Source: Neobacillus bataviensis LMG 21833 (GTDB lineage: Bacteria; Bacillota; Bacilli; Bacillales; Cytobacillaceae). From it: a stretch of 64,000 nucleotides of DNA. Location: positions 18,138-82,137 of the forward strand of contig NZ_AJLS01000063.1 of NCBI RefSeq assembly GCF_000307875.1. The letters run 5' to 3'. The notes under the pieces are model-generated. The model did no database searches. It saw only the letters and a list, made by a program, of their open reading frames with translations, and was not told the DNA's origin. Of the stretch, positions 1 through 9,758 are shown one piece after another (the stretch's first letter is position 1; every line of letters starts with the position of its first letter). A program made the position numbers and the translations under genes.

Positions 1-162
1 TACAAAACACAACAAAATCCCATGGAAATCCTGATAGATTTTGACAATATACCATTATTTGTTCACATAATATTCGATTTTTCCCCAACTCAAAATGTGA
101 GCAAATTGTTATAGCAATAAAGGAATCTACCATAAAGAAGGAGTTTACTGTGTTAACATTAT

Positions 163-195
163 GAGTCAGTCCCAGAAACCTGGCACTGATTCTCA
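163..195. repeat. Imperfect palindromic hairpin downstream of adhE
   Basis: TCAGT at 166-170 and CCAG at 172-175 pair with CTGG at 180-183 and ACTGA at 185-189, leaving an AAAC loop and one C/C mismatch. There is no T-run on either side, so it does not read as an ordinary intrinsic terminator. It may be a dispersed intergenic palindrome or a weak 3' end for adhE. The rest of 1-198 shows nothing I can name. Confidence 0.45.
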
Positions 196-198
196 CAC

Positions 199-2802
199 TT
201 ATACGCCCATGTACGCTTTACGATATATTTCTGCAAGTTCGCTAATAAACGGTTGTTTTGGATTTGCTATGGTATCCTGATCGTCAAATGCATGTTCGGC
301 AAGTAAAGCTACTTTGTTTTCAAACACTTCTTTATCGACACCATTTGCTTGAATGCTCATCTGAATATCTAATTTTTCTGCTAGGCTGACAATCGCCTTG
401 ATTAAACTGTCAACCCCTTCTTCTGTTGTGCTAGCAGGGAGTCCAAGCATTTTGGCAATCTCCGCATATCGCACATCCGCAATAAAATGTTCATATTTAG
501 GATAGGTCATAAATTTATTTGGTTTTGCGGCATTATAGCGAATTACATGCGGCAAGAGGATAGCATTTGCACGTCCATGCGGGATACTAAACTCGGCGCC
601 TAGCACGTGGGCAAGGCTATGATTGATACCTAAAAAGGAGTTACCAAATGCCATTCCGGCGATTGTCGATGCATTATGCATCTTTTCCCGTGCTAGTTCA
701 TCACTTCCATCACTGAATGCCCGAGGTAAATATTCAAAAACAAGTTGAATGGCTTTAAGTGCCAATCCGTCTGTATAATCATTTGCCAAAACCGATACAT
801 AAGACTCAATTGCATGGGTCAGAACATCCATCCCTGTGTCTGCGGTAACATGTTTCGGAACTGTCATGACAAACTGCGGGTCGATAATGGCAATATCAGG
901 CGTCAGTTGGAAATCTACCAGCGGATATTTCTTATTGGTCTTTTTATCAGTAATAACGGTAACGGAAGTAACCTCTGAACCTGTCCCGGATGTGGTTGGA
1001 ATTGCCACCAAATTTGCTTTCCTGCGAAGAGCGGGAAATTTCACCACTCTCTTAGACGGATCAAAGAATTTTTGCGTTAGACTATGGAAATCCGTATCTG
1101 GATGTTCGTAAAATAACCACATTGCTTTTGCAGCATCCATAACGGAACCGCCGCCAAGAGCGATGATGCAATCCGGCTGGAACTTTTTCATTCTTTCTGC
1201 ACCATTCATGACCGTCTCAATACAAGGATCTGGTTCTACTTCTGAGAATGATTCAAACTGGATATGAGCGCCATTCTTTTTCAAATAATAGAGAACTTTA
1301 TCAACATAACCATTTTTTATAGAGCTTCCACTTGTAACGATAAATGCTTTTGAGATGCCTGGAATCTGAGCCAGCATTTGAATTGAATTTTGCTCAAAGA
1401 AAACCTGTGAGGGCACTTTAAACCATTGCGTCATTTTTCTCCTTTTTGCTACCTTTTTAATATTGATTAAATTTGCTGCTCCAACATTTTGCGACACAGA
1501 GTTACCCCCATAGGTTCCACATCCAATTGTTAAGGATGGCAATGATGTATTGTAGATATCCCCGATTGCCCCATGTGTTGAAGGTGTATTGACAATAATT
1601 CGTCCTGCTTTCATCCGCAGTGCAAATTGATTGATAAGATTTTGGTCAGCTGTATGAATTGCCGCAGAGTGCCCGAGGCCGCCATATTCTAATGTTTCCT
1701 CAGCAATTTGCAAACCATCTGCCGTACTATTTACCTTATAACAGGCCAAAAGCGGACTTAATTTTTCACATGAAATCGGATATTTCGGACCTACTCCTTC
1801 TAACTCGGCAATTAGGATTTTCGTATGAACGGGAACATTTACACCTGCCATTTTTGCAATCAAATAAGCAGACAATCCAACAATCATTGGGTTCAGGGCG
1901 GAGTGTTTTGGATCAATAGCAATTTGCTCAACCAATTGCCGCTCCTCTTCATTTAGGAAATAACAATGGTTTGCAATTAATTCTTGCCTTACTTCGTCAT
2001 ATATTTCTTTGTCAATAATAAGCGCCTGTTCTGAAGCGCAAATCATCCCATTGTCAAACGTTTTCGACAGTATAAGATCATTGATGGCCCGCTTGATATT
2101 GGCTGTTTTTTCGATATAACATGGAACATTCCCAGCGCCGACACCAAGTGCAGGTTTTCCCGAACTGTAAGCAGCTGTCACAAGGTTAGGTCCGCCTGTT
2201 GCAAGAATGAGCGAAACTTTTGGATGTTTCATCAAGGTTTGGAACGCTTCATGGGAAGGAATTTCAATCCACTGGATGCAATGTTCTGGTGCCCCTGCTT
2301 TTATTGCTGCCTCCCTTAGCAATTCAGCTGTAACCGTGCAGCATTTTTGAGCATAACGAGGAAAGGCGAAAATAATCGGATTTCTCGTTTTAAGTGAAAT
2401 TAACGATTTAAAGATCACAGTCGAAGTTGGATTTGTTATTGGGATAATTCCAGCAATGACACCTACTGGCTCAGCCATTTCAACCATACCTTCATTCTCA
2501 TTTTCACTTATTACTCCCACTGTTTTCATATCTCTAATGTTGTTATAGATGCACTCAGTAGCAAACATATTTTTGAAAACCTTATCCTCATAAACACCTC
2601 TTTTTGTTTCTTCAACAGCTAGTTTCGCTAGATATCTATGGTTTTCGAGTGCTGTAAGAGCCATCTGTTTGACAACTTCATCCACCATTTCTTGATTGAA
2701 GCTGCGAAATTCTCCTAGTGCCTTTGCAGCGTTATTGGCTAATGTATCAATCATTTCTGGAACTAAATGTTTTTCTTGTACAACTTTTTCTTTTACAGCC
2801 AT
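199..2802 (-). CDS. adhE: Bifunctional acetaldehyde-CoA / alcohol dehydrogenase AdhE
   Basis: Fermentative enzyme that reduces acetyl-CoA to acetaldehyde and then to ethanol with two NADH. At 867 residues it has the usual full fusion length. The N-terminal aldehyde dehydrogenase half (about 1-440) has the catalytic Cys near residue 255 in NGMICASEQ. The C-terminal iron alcohol dehydrogenase half (from about 455) shows GGGSVMDAAKA for NAD and the metal-binding Asp/His residues in DTGMDVLTHAIESY, GINHSLAHVLG and PHGRAN. ATG is preceded by GGAGGGG. It stands alone, with ppc upstream on the same strand behind a terminator. The family forms long filaments (spirosomes). Its upstream region carries two palindromes (2932-2967). 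Family assignment is very secure. Confidence 0.96.
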   Translation of the reverse strand: MAVKEKVVQEKHLVPEMIDTLANNAAKALGEFRSFNQEMVDEVVKQMALTALENHRYLAKLAVEETKRGVYEDKVFKNMFATECIYNNIRDMKTVGVISENENEGMVEMAEPVGVIAGIIPITNPTSTVIFKSLISLKTRNPIIFAFPRYAQKCCTVTAELLREAAIKAGAPEHCIQWIEIPSHEAFQTLMKHPKVSLILATGGPNLVTAAYSSGKPALGVGAGNVPCYIEKTANIKRAINDLILSKTFDNGMICASEQALIIDKEIYDEVRQELIANHCYFLNEEERQLVEQIAIDPKHSALNPMIVGLSAYLIAKMAGVNVPVHTKILIAELEGVGPKYPISCEKLSPLLACYKVNSTADGLQIAEETLEYGGLGHSAAIHTADQNLINQFALRMKAGRIIVNTPSTHGAIGDIYNTSLPSLTIGCGTYGGNSVSQNVGAANLINIKKVAKRRKMTQWFKVPSQVFFEQNSIQMLAQIPGISKAFIVTSGSSIKNGYVDKVLYYLKKNGAHIQFESFSEVEPDPCIETVMNGAERMKKFQPDCIIALGGGSVMDAAKAMWLFYEHPDTDFHSLTQKFFDPSKRVVKFPALRRKANLVAIPTTSGTGSEVTSVTVITDKKTNKKYPLVDFQLTPDIAIIDPQFVMTVPKHVTADTGMDVLTHAIESYVSVLANDYTDGLALKAIQLVFEYLPRAFSDGSDELAREKMHNASTIAGMAFGNSFLGINHSLAHVLGAEFSIPHGRANAILLPHVIRYNAAKPNKFMTYPKYEHFIADVRYAEIAKMLGLPASTTEEGVDSLIKAIVSLAEKLDIQMSIQANGVDKEVFENKVALLAEHAFDDQDTIANPKQPFISELAEIYRKAYMGV

Positions 2803-2944
2803 TCATAATCCCCTCCAGAATTCATAAACTTTTGTATTTTAACAAGAACAGTACTTGAACTTTTCAGATTCACTCCTTTATCTCTCTGTTGGCTAAAATA
2901 TACCATGTTGCATTAATCAAAAAGTGTCGAATTTTGCGCAAAAA

Positions 2945-2962
2945 TGAATGAATAGCCATTCA
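2945..2962. promoter_or_regulatory. FadR-like palindromic operator upstream of adhE
   Basis: TGAATGAATAGCCATTCA sits inside a perfect 11-bp inverted repeat (2940-2950 and 2957-2967, 6-bp spacer). As I recall it, the Bacillus FadR (YsiA) box is TGAATGAMTANTCATTCA; this site differs at one position. A second perfect palindrome, TTTTGCGCAAAA (2932-2943), abuts it. Both lie about 130-165 bp upstream of the adhE start. Regulation by a TetR-type acyl-CoA sensor is inference; no regulator gene is nearby. Confidence 0.5.
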
Positions 2963-3034
2963 TTTTTAAAAGGTTCACAAAATGTTCAAAAATATAACGC
3001 ACTTAAAGTGTTTGTTTTTTCTCAAATTTCGCGA

Positions 3035-3073
3035 TAAAAAAAAGCGATAAACCTTTTGAAAAAGTTTATCGCC
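3035..3073 (-). terminator. Rho-independent terminator of ppc
   Basis: GCGATAAAC (3044-3052) pairs with GTTTATCGC (3064-3072). On the minus strand the stem is followed by eight T. It lies just after the ppc stop codon and separates ppc from adhE. Confidence 0.9.
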
Positions 3074-3086
3074 TTTTAAAGCTATA

Positions 3087-5849
3087 TCAACCTGTATTCC
3101 GTAAACCGGCAGAGATTCCGCTTATGGTGAGGAGGACTTCCGTTAATAATTCTTCATTCGGCTCGTCCTGTTTTCGTAATTCTTTAATTAGATCCACCTG
3201 CAAAAAGTTTAACGGATCCACGTATGGATTTCGTCTGAATACAGATTCTTTAATATTTGGTGTGTGATCAAGTAATTCTTTATCACCGGTAATTTTAAGA
3301 AGAATTGCTTTTGTTTTTTCATACTCATCTAGAATATCGGTAAAAATTCTATCTGCAATTGATTGATCTTCAACAAGTGTTAAATACTCTTTTGCAGTAG
3401 TAATATCTGCCTTCATCAATGCCATATTGAGATTATCAATCGTTGATTGAAAGAATGGCCACTTTTCATACATTTCCTGTAGAAGCTTAAGGTTTTGCTC
3501 GTTATTTGCAGCAAAGCTTTCTAATCCCGTACCAGCAGCATACCATGCCGGAAGGAGCTGACGGCTTTGTGTCCAAGCAAACACCCATGGAATCGCCCTT
3601 AAGTCCTCAAATCGGCCTTTATTTTTACGGCTCATTGGTCTCGAGCCGATATTTAAGTCACCGATTTCTTTTAATGGTGTTCCTTGCGTAAAGTAGGTTA
3701 GGAAATCAGGGTCTCCAAAGACAAGTGATTGATATTTTGCTAAAGCATCGCTGGAAATTTCCTCAATCGCAACTTCCCATTCCTGTTTCCGAAAATACCC
3801 GTGCTCTTCTTTCAAAACATGCGTTGCAGTTAGAATTAAGGTAGATGTCGCTTGTTCCAAACTACGAAAGGCAATATCCTCAAGGAGATATCTTGAAGAC
3901 AACACTTCACCTTGTTCGGTAATTTTAACGCCATCGCCAACTGTTTCCGCCGGCTGAGAAAGGATACTTTTATTTAATGGACCGCCGCCACGTCCCAATG
4001 ATCCCCCGCGGCCATGGAAAAATTTTAGTCCAATATGATACCTTTTGGCCATTTCATGAATTTCAATCTGTGCCTTATACAGCTTCCAGTTAGCCGTTAA
4101 TGTTCCGCCGTCTTTGCTGCCATCAGAGTACCCAAGCATAATTTCCTGCTGATTTCCTAAGATCTGCAAATGATTGCGATATACAGGCATGTTGAAAAGT
4201 TTTTCCATTATCACTGGACCGGCTGTTAAATCATCAATGGTCTCCAATAATGGGGCAACGTGTAAATGACTTTCTAGGGTTCCGTCCGCATGAAGCCGGT
4301 AAAGTCCCGCTTCTTTTGCTAACACAAGAACCTCCAATAAGTCACTAGATGATTTTGTCATACTAACAAGATATACAGTGATTGCTCGTTTTCCAAATTC
4401 CTCCTGAGCAGATTTAATCATCTGGAACACTTTAATCATTTCCTGTGTTTCCGCTGAATAATCTTCATTTAGTAAAAGAAGCGGCCGCGGATCCATAAGA
4501 ATATCTTGCAATATTTTTATCTTTTCTTCCTCAGACAGTGCTGCATAATTTTCAGCAATCTGGACTTTGTGCAGAATTTCCGTCATAGCAGCCTCATGCT
4601 CACCGCTATGGTTACGGATATCAAGTGTGGCTAAATGGAAGCCAAACATCTGGACTTGACGAATCAGCTTTTGAATAATTTTTAATTCATGTGCCGTTGG
4701 ATGATGTTGTTTTAGGCTATTATCTATCATGAACAAATCGGCTAATAATTCATCAGCTGATTGATAACCTAAGCCGGATTTACCGACTTGCCGTATTCTT
4801 TCAATTATCATAGCAAAGACCCGGCGGTAAACTTCGGTTTTTATCGGCCATTTTTTCTCTTCTGTTAAAAATAAGTCTTCCTTTTCCTCAAGGAAGGTAA
4901 GAAGCTCGTCACTAACCTCAACCCTTGTCGTGGAATGACTGTATCGTTTCATTAAATCTATTAATACATTTTTATACTTTTTTAAGACAAGTCTTCGCTG
5001 TCTAGCTAAGGTTTCCCAAGTCACATCATGGGTAACATTTGGGTTTCCATCACGGTCGCCGCCAATCCATGATCCAAAACGAAGAAAATTGGGAACATCC
5101 CAAGATGTGTTCGGATAATTTTTCTCAAGGCACTCTGCGACCTCCTGATGAATTTCAGGCAGCACCTCAAATAGAGTCTGATCAAAATAATACAACCCAT
5201 TTCGTACTTCATCCAAAACAGTCGGTTTATGTTCGCGTAACTCATCGGTTTGCCAAAGAATAGCTACTTCATTAAACAAGCTTTCCTCTATCTTTTTTTG
5301 TTCTCTTGTCGATAGTAATGGATGATCGAGCTGTTTTAATAACACGGCAATCCTCTGCTGAATCTCTAAGATGGAACGTTTGGTTGCCTCTGTTGGATGT
5401 GCAGTTATGACTAATTCAAGCGATAAGGTTTGCAATACATTTTGAATGACCTCATCATGAATGTCATTTTCTTTAAGTTTTAATATAGCACTTTCAATCG
5501 AGGCAGGCTGAACAATTGTTTCGTCTTGAAGCTGATACTGTCTACGTCTCCTTATACGGTGGTTCTGCTCCGCAGCATTGATTAAATGAAAGTACATTGA
5601 AAATGCCCTAATGACTTGTTTTCGCATGGGCGAACTTAAGCCGGCAATCTCTTCCTTTAAGGCTTTATAAATCTCTTGATCAAAATGAGTCCTAAGTGTT
5701 TTACACATAAGTCTTATTTTTTCTACTTTTTCAAAAAGCTCTTGACCACCATGGTTAACCAGAATTTCTCCTAGCATATTCCCTAGTAATTTTACATCGC
5801 GGCGCAATGGAAGACTGCTGTCATTCACTTTCAATTCTTCTGTTGCCAT
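3087..5849 (-). CDS. ppc: Phosphoenolpyruvate carboxylase
   Basis: Anaplerotic enzyme that carboxylates phosphoenolpyruvate with bicarbonate to oxaloacetate. The product is about 920 residues, normal for the family. Visible signatures are the catalytic-His motif VITAHPTEA near residue 160, FGSWIGGDRDGNPNVT near residue 260, FHGRGGSLGRGGGP and the conserved C-terminal RNTG. The start is set at ATG 5849, preceded by GGAAGGTGAT at good spacing. An upstream in-frame codon at 5927 would add 26 residues with no ribosome binding site. It is a single-gene transcript closed by the hairpin at 3035-3073. B. subtilis 168 relies on pyruvate carboxylase and lacks this gene, so its presence helps place the organism outside that species. 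Confidence 0.96.
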   Translation of the reverse strand: MATEELKVNDSSLPLRRDVKLLGNMLGEILVNHGGQELFEKVEKIRLMCKTLRTHFDQEIYKALKEEIAGLSSPMRKQVIRAFSMYFHLINAAEQNHRIRRRRQYQLQDETIVQPASIESAILKLKENDIHDEVIQNVLQTLSLELVITAHPTEATKRSILEIQQRIAVLLKQLDHPLLSTREQKKIEESLFNEVAILWQTDELREHKPTVLDEVRNGLYYFDQTLFEVLPEIHQEVAECLEKNYPNTSWDVPNFLRFGSWIGGDRDGNPNVTHDVTWETLARQRRLVLKKYKNVLIDLMKRYSHSTTRVEVSDELLTFLEEKEDLFLTEEKKWPIKTEVYRRVFAMIIERIRQVGKSGLGYQSADELLADLFMIDNSLKQHHPTAHELKIIQKLIRQVQMFGFHLATLDIRNHSGEHEAAMTEILHKVQIAENYAALSEEEKIKILQDILMDPRPLLLLNEDYSAETQEMIKVFQMIKSAQEEFGKRAITVYLVSMTKSSSDLLEVLVLAKEAGLYRLHADGTLESHLHVAPLLETIDDLTAGPVIMEKLFNMPVYRNHLQILGNQQEIMLGYSDGSKDGGTLTANWKLYKAQIEIHEMAKRYHIGLKFFHGRGGSLGRGGGPLNKSILSQPAETVGDGVKITEQGEVLSSRYLLEDIAFRSLEQATSTLILTATHVLKEEHGYFRKQEWEVAIEEISSDALAKYQSLVFGDPDFLTYFTQGTPLKEIGDLNIGSRPMSRKNKGRFEDLRAIPWVFAWTQSRQLLPAWYAAGTGLESFAANNEQNLKLLQEMYEKWPFFQSTIDNLNMALMKADITTAKEYLTLVEDQSIADRIFTDILDEYEKTKAILLKITGDKELLDHTPNIKESVFRRNPYVDPLNFLQVDLIKELRKQDEPNEELLTEVLLTISGISAGLRNTG

Positions 5850-6021
5850 ATTGATCACCTTCCCTTTATTCAAAAGATTCGCTAAATTTTTTATATAAAT
5901 ATAACATTCTTTATTGAACAAGTTCAATAATTAATTAATATTTACTTTATCACTTTAGGCAGAAAAAGGACAAATTAAAAAGCCGAAACCCATTGTTTAT
6001 CAGGATTTACGACTTTACTTT

Positions 6022-6471
6022 TTATTTTTTAGTAAAATCTTCGAGTTTTGAAGAGATGGCAACGGCCACTTCTTCGTCTGTTATTTGGATGGCCTTTTTG
6101 AAGAGCGTATTTGCTAAAGTTCCCATTGGCCCTGTTGCGTTGATTTCGAGAAACCCGGTAATCCGTGTTTTATTTCTATTTATTGCTTTTGCTTCAAAAT
6201 AGCCTTCACCAATATACTTTTCGTTCTTCCGTTTTAGTTCAAAGCTTACCTTACTTGGTTCATTCCACTCTTTAATATCAATGACAAGCGTGACCTTTTT
6301 TTTCATGACAACAAGGTCACTTTTAAACTCCCAGCTGATCTGCCGGTCATTAATTTTTTCATGTTGTATATACCCTGGGACAAGGGGTGCCCAATTATTT
6401 TCGTCCCTGATAAAGTCCCAAATCACTTCAATCGGGATATCTAATTCTACTTGTTGTAATTCACTTGGCAT
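6022..6471 (-). CDS. SRPBCC (START-like) protein, CoxG family
   Basis: A 149-residue protein beginning with a hydrophobic-ligand-binding START/Bet v1 fold pattern: an N-terminal strand, then IPIEVIWDFIRDENNWAPLVPG, antiparallel strands rich in E/K and F, and a long C-terminal helix (GTLANTLFKKAIQITDEEVAVAISSKLEDF). This matches CoxG/SRPBCC proteins. CoxG is named from carbon monoxide dehydrogenase clusters, but none is here, so the ligand and role are unknown. GAGGG precedes the ATG at good spacing. It is monocistronic, between ppc and a divergent membrane protein gene. Confidence 0.8.
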   Translation of the reverse strand: MPSELQQVELDIPIEVIWDFIRDENNWAPLVPGYIQHEKINDRQISWEFKSDLVVMKKKVTLVIDIKEWNEPSKVSFELKRKNEKYIGEGYFEAKAINRNKTRITGFLEINATGPMGTLANTLFKKAIQITDEEVAVAISSKLEDFTKK

Positions 6472-6629
6472 TGTTGTATCCCTCTTTCATTGTCAATGTA
6501 AAAACCCTTCAAATCACTGAAGGTCTATTTTTAAAATATATGTTGAATTTTTTGTTTATAGAAGAAACATATCCCCATTTACCGTAAATGTTATGGTTGT
6601 ATTATTCTAATCATAATTCAAATTAGCTA

Positions 6630-6658
6630 TTGAAATAATGGACAGTACATTTTAAGAT
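6630..6658 (+). promoter_or_regulatory. Sigma-A promoter for the YczE-like gene
   Basis: TTGAAA (6630-6635), a 17-bp spacer and TAAGAT (6653-6658) lie about 58 bp before the TTG start at 6716. Good -35, acceptable -10. Confidence 0.5.
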
Positions 6659-6715
6659 ATGTAGATAGGTTTTAATATTCAGAAAAGTCATCAAAACCAT
6701 TGGGGGAACATAAGA

Positions 6716-7354
6716 TTGAAACTCTTTCAGTATTTTTTATTCTTTTTGGGGTTAACCTTTTTTGGGCTGGGTAATGCCATCGCCGTTAAGGTCAAATATG
6801 TGGGATTGCACCCTTGGGAAGTTCTAAATGTGGCACTTTATCAGCATTTTGGATTAACCATCGGCACATGGGGCGTAATATGCGGGCTGGTCTTAATCAT
6901 CATTTCCTTGTTTGTCGCCCGCAATTATATAAGCCTGGGAACCATTTTAAATGCACTGTGTATTGGACCTATCATGGATTTTTTCCTCTGGCTAGATATT
7001 CTTCCAAAGGCAACAAATACTTGGCTAGATTATCTGATTCTCCTTTCTGGGATAGTGATTACAGGTATCGGCGGCGGCATGTATGTCGCAGCAGGGATTG
7101 GTGCCGGTCCACGGGATGGCTTTATGCTTTCGATTTCTGATAAAACTAGATTGTCAGTAAGCCAAGCTCGTATGATCGTGGAAAGTTTCGTCCTCGTGAT
7201 TGGGTTCTTATTAGGCGGCCCGGTGTTTATCGCCACATTCCTTTATACCTTCATACAAAGCCCTGTTTTTCAACGCTCTTTAATGCTATTTAAAGTGTTG
7301 GTGGAAACTGTCAAGAAGAAAAAAGACCAGGCAAATGAAAAAATTGCTATATAA
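6716..7354 (+). CDS. YczE/YyaS/YitT-family integral membrane protein
   Basis: A 212-residue hydrophobic protein with about five membrane segments (near 5-25, 50-70, 78-97, 103-125 and 163-185). The glycine-rich stretch GIGGGMYVAAGIGAGPRDG is characteristic of the YczE branch, which is annotated as a membrane protein of unknown transport role. In B. subtilis yczE is linked to surfactin/bacillaene production through an unclear mechanism. The start is TTG at 6716 with GGGGGAA upstream. It faces ycnI across a shared bidirectional terminator. Family is fairly secure, function unknown. Confidence 0.75.
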   Translation: MKLFQYFLFFLGLTFFGLGNAIAVKVKYVGLHPWEVLNVALYQHFGLTIGTWGVICGLVLIIISLFVARNYISLGTILNALCIGPIMDFFLWLDILPKATNTWLDYLILLSGIVITGIGGGMYVAAGIGAGPRDGFMLSISDKTRLSVSQARMIVESFVLVIGFLLGGPVFIATFLYTFIQSPVFQRSLMLFKVLVETVKKKKDQANEKIAI

Positions 7355-7356
7355 TG

Positions 7357-7389
7357 AAAACAGGAGAGCAAAAAGGCTTCTCCTGTTTT
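7357..7389. terminator. Bidirectional terminator between the YczE-like gene and ycnI
   Basis: AAAACAGGAGA (7357-7367) pairs with TCTCCTGTTTT (7379-7389). The arms end in A- and T-runs, so the hairpin can stop both converging transcripts. Confidence 0.85.
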
Positions 7390-7405
7390 CAAATTAAATA
7401 TTTAG

Positions 7406-8056
7406 TTATTTCTTTCGAATAGCAAGAACAAGCGCTATAAGTGAAAGTAATGCTGCTACACCAGATAAGATACGTGGCAGAGAATCGGAAGTTTCGTCCT
7501 CTTTCTCTGTATCAGTTGTTTGCGCCTTATCCGTTTTTTCAGCATGTTCCGTCGTCGCTGTATCATGGTGATCGGTTGAAGTTGCTGTCACAATATCCGT
7601 AATGGAATGGGGAGAATCAGAACCTTCATCGCCAGTCCATTCAACGACACTGCCATCTTTGTAATATTGAAAAGCATCCCATGCTGCCTTTGTTGCCTTA
7701 TCAGGATTTTTCGCCACGAAAACAAATTGTTGGAATTGACCAGGTAAAATCCCTTCACCAGTTGCTTCGAATGTAAAGGTTTTTACTTTCCCACTAGCAT
7801 CTTTTTCAGAAGAGTAGGTCCATCCAGGAACTGCTTGATAGGACATTACCTCTACTCCTTCAGGGGCTTTAACGGTAACTTTCGTTGTTGCTAACTCTTT
7901 TTCAACCGGAACCTTTAAGGTATAGGTTTCCCATGCACCTGTTGCGGAGGTTTTCGGAATTACTGTTACATGCGCACTTGCAATACTTGAAAAGAAAAAC
8001 AAACTGATTACGGCTGGAATAAATACTTTTGAAATCTTACTCATCATTTTTTTCAT
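7406..8056 (-). CDS. ycnI: Copper-binding membrane-anchored protein YcnI (DUF1775)
   Basis: A 216-residue exported protein. Residues 1-28 form a signal peptide ending ASA, so the mature protein begins HVTV; in characterised YcnI/DUF1775 proteins the N-terminal His and a conserved Trp bind Cu(II). The beta-sandwich domain runs to about residue 150, followed by a low-complexity His/Thr/Asp linker (TDHHDTATTEHAEKTDK) and a C-terminal membrane helix with the positively charged end RKK. It is the last gene of ycnK-ycnJ-ycnI, the same order as in B. subtilis, where the operon serves copper uptake and homeostasis. GAGGAG precedes the ATG by 7 bases. Confidence 0.9.
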   Translation of the reverse strand: MKKMMSKISKVFIPAVISLFFFSSIASAHVTVIPKTSATGAWETYTLKVPVEKELATTKVTVKAPEGVEVMSYQAVPGWTYSSEKDASGKVKTFTFEATGEGILPGQFQQFVFVAKNPDKATKAAWDAFQYYKDGSVVEWTGDEGSDSPHSITDIVTATSTDHHDTATTEHAEKTDKAQTTDTEKEDETSDSLPRILSGVAALLSLIALVLAIRKK

Positions 8057-8079
8057 ATGAATTCTCCTCGAATGTTTTA

Positions 8080-9729
8080 TTATTGGCTTCCCACCAAAAC
8101 GCTAAAATCGGTATCGATGCTTTCTAACGATTTAGTCAAAACGTGAACATGGACGTTCCAGTCGCCAGCCATTATGAAATGTAAACCTTGCACCCTGTAC
8201 TTGCCTTCAGCAACTTTTTCCATATTAACTGTTTCCTTTCCCATATCCATGTCAAGCATGGTAAAGGTTAGGTGTAGTTGTTCAATATCATTGATTGGCT
8301 TCCCTTTACGGTCTTTTAACGTAACTTCATATAAATTTTCCCCTATACTATTGGGCGTCACACTTAATATAACCTGTTCCCCCTGGTTCACATTTTTTGT
8401 TTCCTTAAATGGCCCAGGTGATTGCATTGCAGTTGGTAAATTGGTTAAAACAACGGAAAGAATAAGGATCACCACTCCAACGGAAAGTTCGCCCCATAGT
8501 GAAGCTGCAAGTCCCTTTTCTTTTTTCCTTTTTCCAATTATAAAATTTACAGTTGCAGGGATGAGCATGAACAAAAACAATATAACCTTAATACCTAATA
8601 CCTTTCCATAGCTCGTTTGAACAAGAGAGGAAGGGTTTGGGATATATAATAGACTGCCAAACACCCCAGTAAAGGTTAAAAGAAGTACAAGGATAATCCC
8701 CCACTTAGAGAAGCTTTTTATCATTTGGATAAATTCTTGCTTCGTTTCTTCGGTCTTACGCCAAGGTAACAAAGCTACAAATCCAATTAAACTTCCTATC
8801 CAAATTGATGCAGCCAGTAAATGAAGAAAATCCAATGATACCGTTAATAATTGGTTGGTTTGGGCTGCTGCATGGCTTGTTAGTGCCTTTGTCAGAAGCA
8901 ATGCTGTGCCTAAAGCTAAACAGACCCATAAAATGATCTTTTTCGTGCTTTTTGCCATTCCGATAAATGACGTTATTAGGGCAAGTGTCAACAGGATGGC
9001 AACCTGGTAAATCCATGTTTGGCCGAAGGATGTGTTCATTAACATATTTTCGAATGTTTGAAAGCTGAACACTTCACTCCATGGGAAACCAGATTCAATT
9101 GTGGCCTGTAATGGCAAACTGAGCAGAATACTAAGGAATAAAAGCACAAAACTCGAACTTAACAACCTAATGAACAGTTTATCTTTGGAACCATTTTGCC
9201 GATATTCTTTTGGCAAAATAATCATGTAAAAAAACAGAAGCCCGACATAGCAAGAATTGCTGAAATATTGCAGCCAGCGGATGATAATAAGATCTGCTTT
9301 CGGTGTGTAGCCGTTTGTTTCTTTATGTATAACTGCTGAGCCTTGATCTTCAGTACCTATTTGAAAAGGAATAACTCCTTCAACAGGGTGGCCGTCGCTT
9401 GATACAACCTTCCATTTTATTCGATACATCCCATCCGGAAGATTTTTCTTTAATCCACTTTTTAGAATAGACGGCTGTTTTGGATCAATCCGTCCATTTT
9501 TTTTATCGACCCTATTCCCTTCCGAATCAAAGACTTTAAGCGAATTAAAGGCAGGCTGAATGGTTTCATCAAATTGAATGGTTACTTCATTTGGTGATTT
9601 TTCAATCATCTCATTTTCTAGCGGTGTCGACTTTTTAATATAAGCATGGGCAGAAAAAATAGATGGAAATAAAAATAGAAACAGGGAAACGATCACCATA
9701 AACATGCTGAATTTCATTTTTATTTTCAA
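8080..9729 (-). CDS. ycnJ: Copper transport protein YcnJ (CopC-CopD fusion)
   Basis: A 549-residue fusion: signal peptide (about 1-30, cleaved before HAYI), a CopC-type beta-barrel (about 30-125) with the copper-binding N-terminal His and a DGHPVEG motif, eight or so membrane helices of the CopD type (about 150-430) and a C-terminal extracytoplasmic Ig-like domain related to YtkA (about 445-549). Members import copper across the membrane under limitation. The start is TTG 9729 with GGGGAG seven bases upstream. It lies 23 bp upstream of ycnI and 29 bp downstream of ycnK, consistent with one operon. Confidence 0.92.
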   Translation of the reverse strand: MKIKMKFSMFMVIVSLFLFLFPSIFSAHAYIKKSTPLENEMIEKSPNEVTIQFDETIQPAFNSLKVFDSEGNRVDKKNGRIDPKQPSILKSGLKKNLPDGMYRIKWKVVSSDGHPVEGVIPFQIGTEDQGSAVIHKETNGYTPKADLIIIRWLQYFSNSCYVGLLFFYMIILPKEYRQNGSKDKLFIRLLSSSFVLLFLSILLSLPLQATIESGFPWSEVFSFQTFENMLMNTSFGQTWIYQVAILLTLALITSFIGMAKSTKKIILWVCLALGTALLLTKALTSHAAAQTNQLLTVSLDFLHLLAASIWIGSLIGFVALLPWRKTEETKQEFIQMIKSFSKWGIILVLLLTFTGVFGSLLYIPNPSSLVQTSYGKVLGIKVILFLFMLIPATVNFIIGKRKKEKGLAASLWGELSVGVVILILSVVLTNLPTAMQSPGPFKETKNVNQGEQVILSVTPNSIGENLYEVTLKDRKGKPINDIEQLHLTFTMLDMDMGKETVNMEKVAEGKYRVQGLHFIMAGDWNVHVHVLTKSLESIDTDFSVLVGSQ

Positions 9730-9758
9730 TCCACCACTCCCCTAAAGAAAATAATTGT

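Noticed and set aside
2980..3000. Rex (NADH) operator upstream of adhE
   Set aside because: The TTCACAAAATGTTCAAA stretch has only one good half-site and the two halves are not inverted.
8174..8611. 145-codon plus-strand frame inside ycnJ
   Set aside because: Antisense shadow of a well-conserved gene; no family resemblance.
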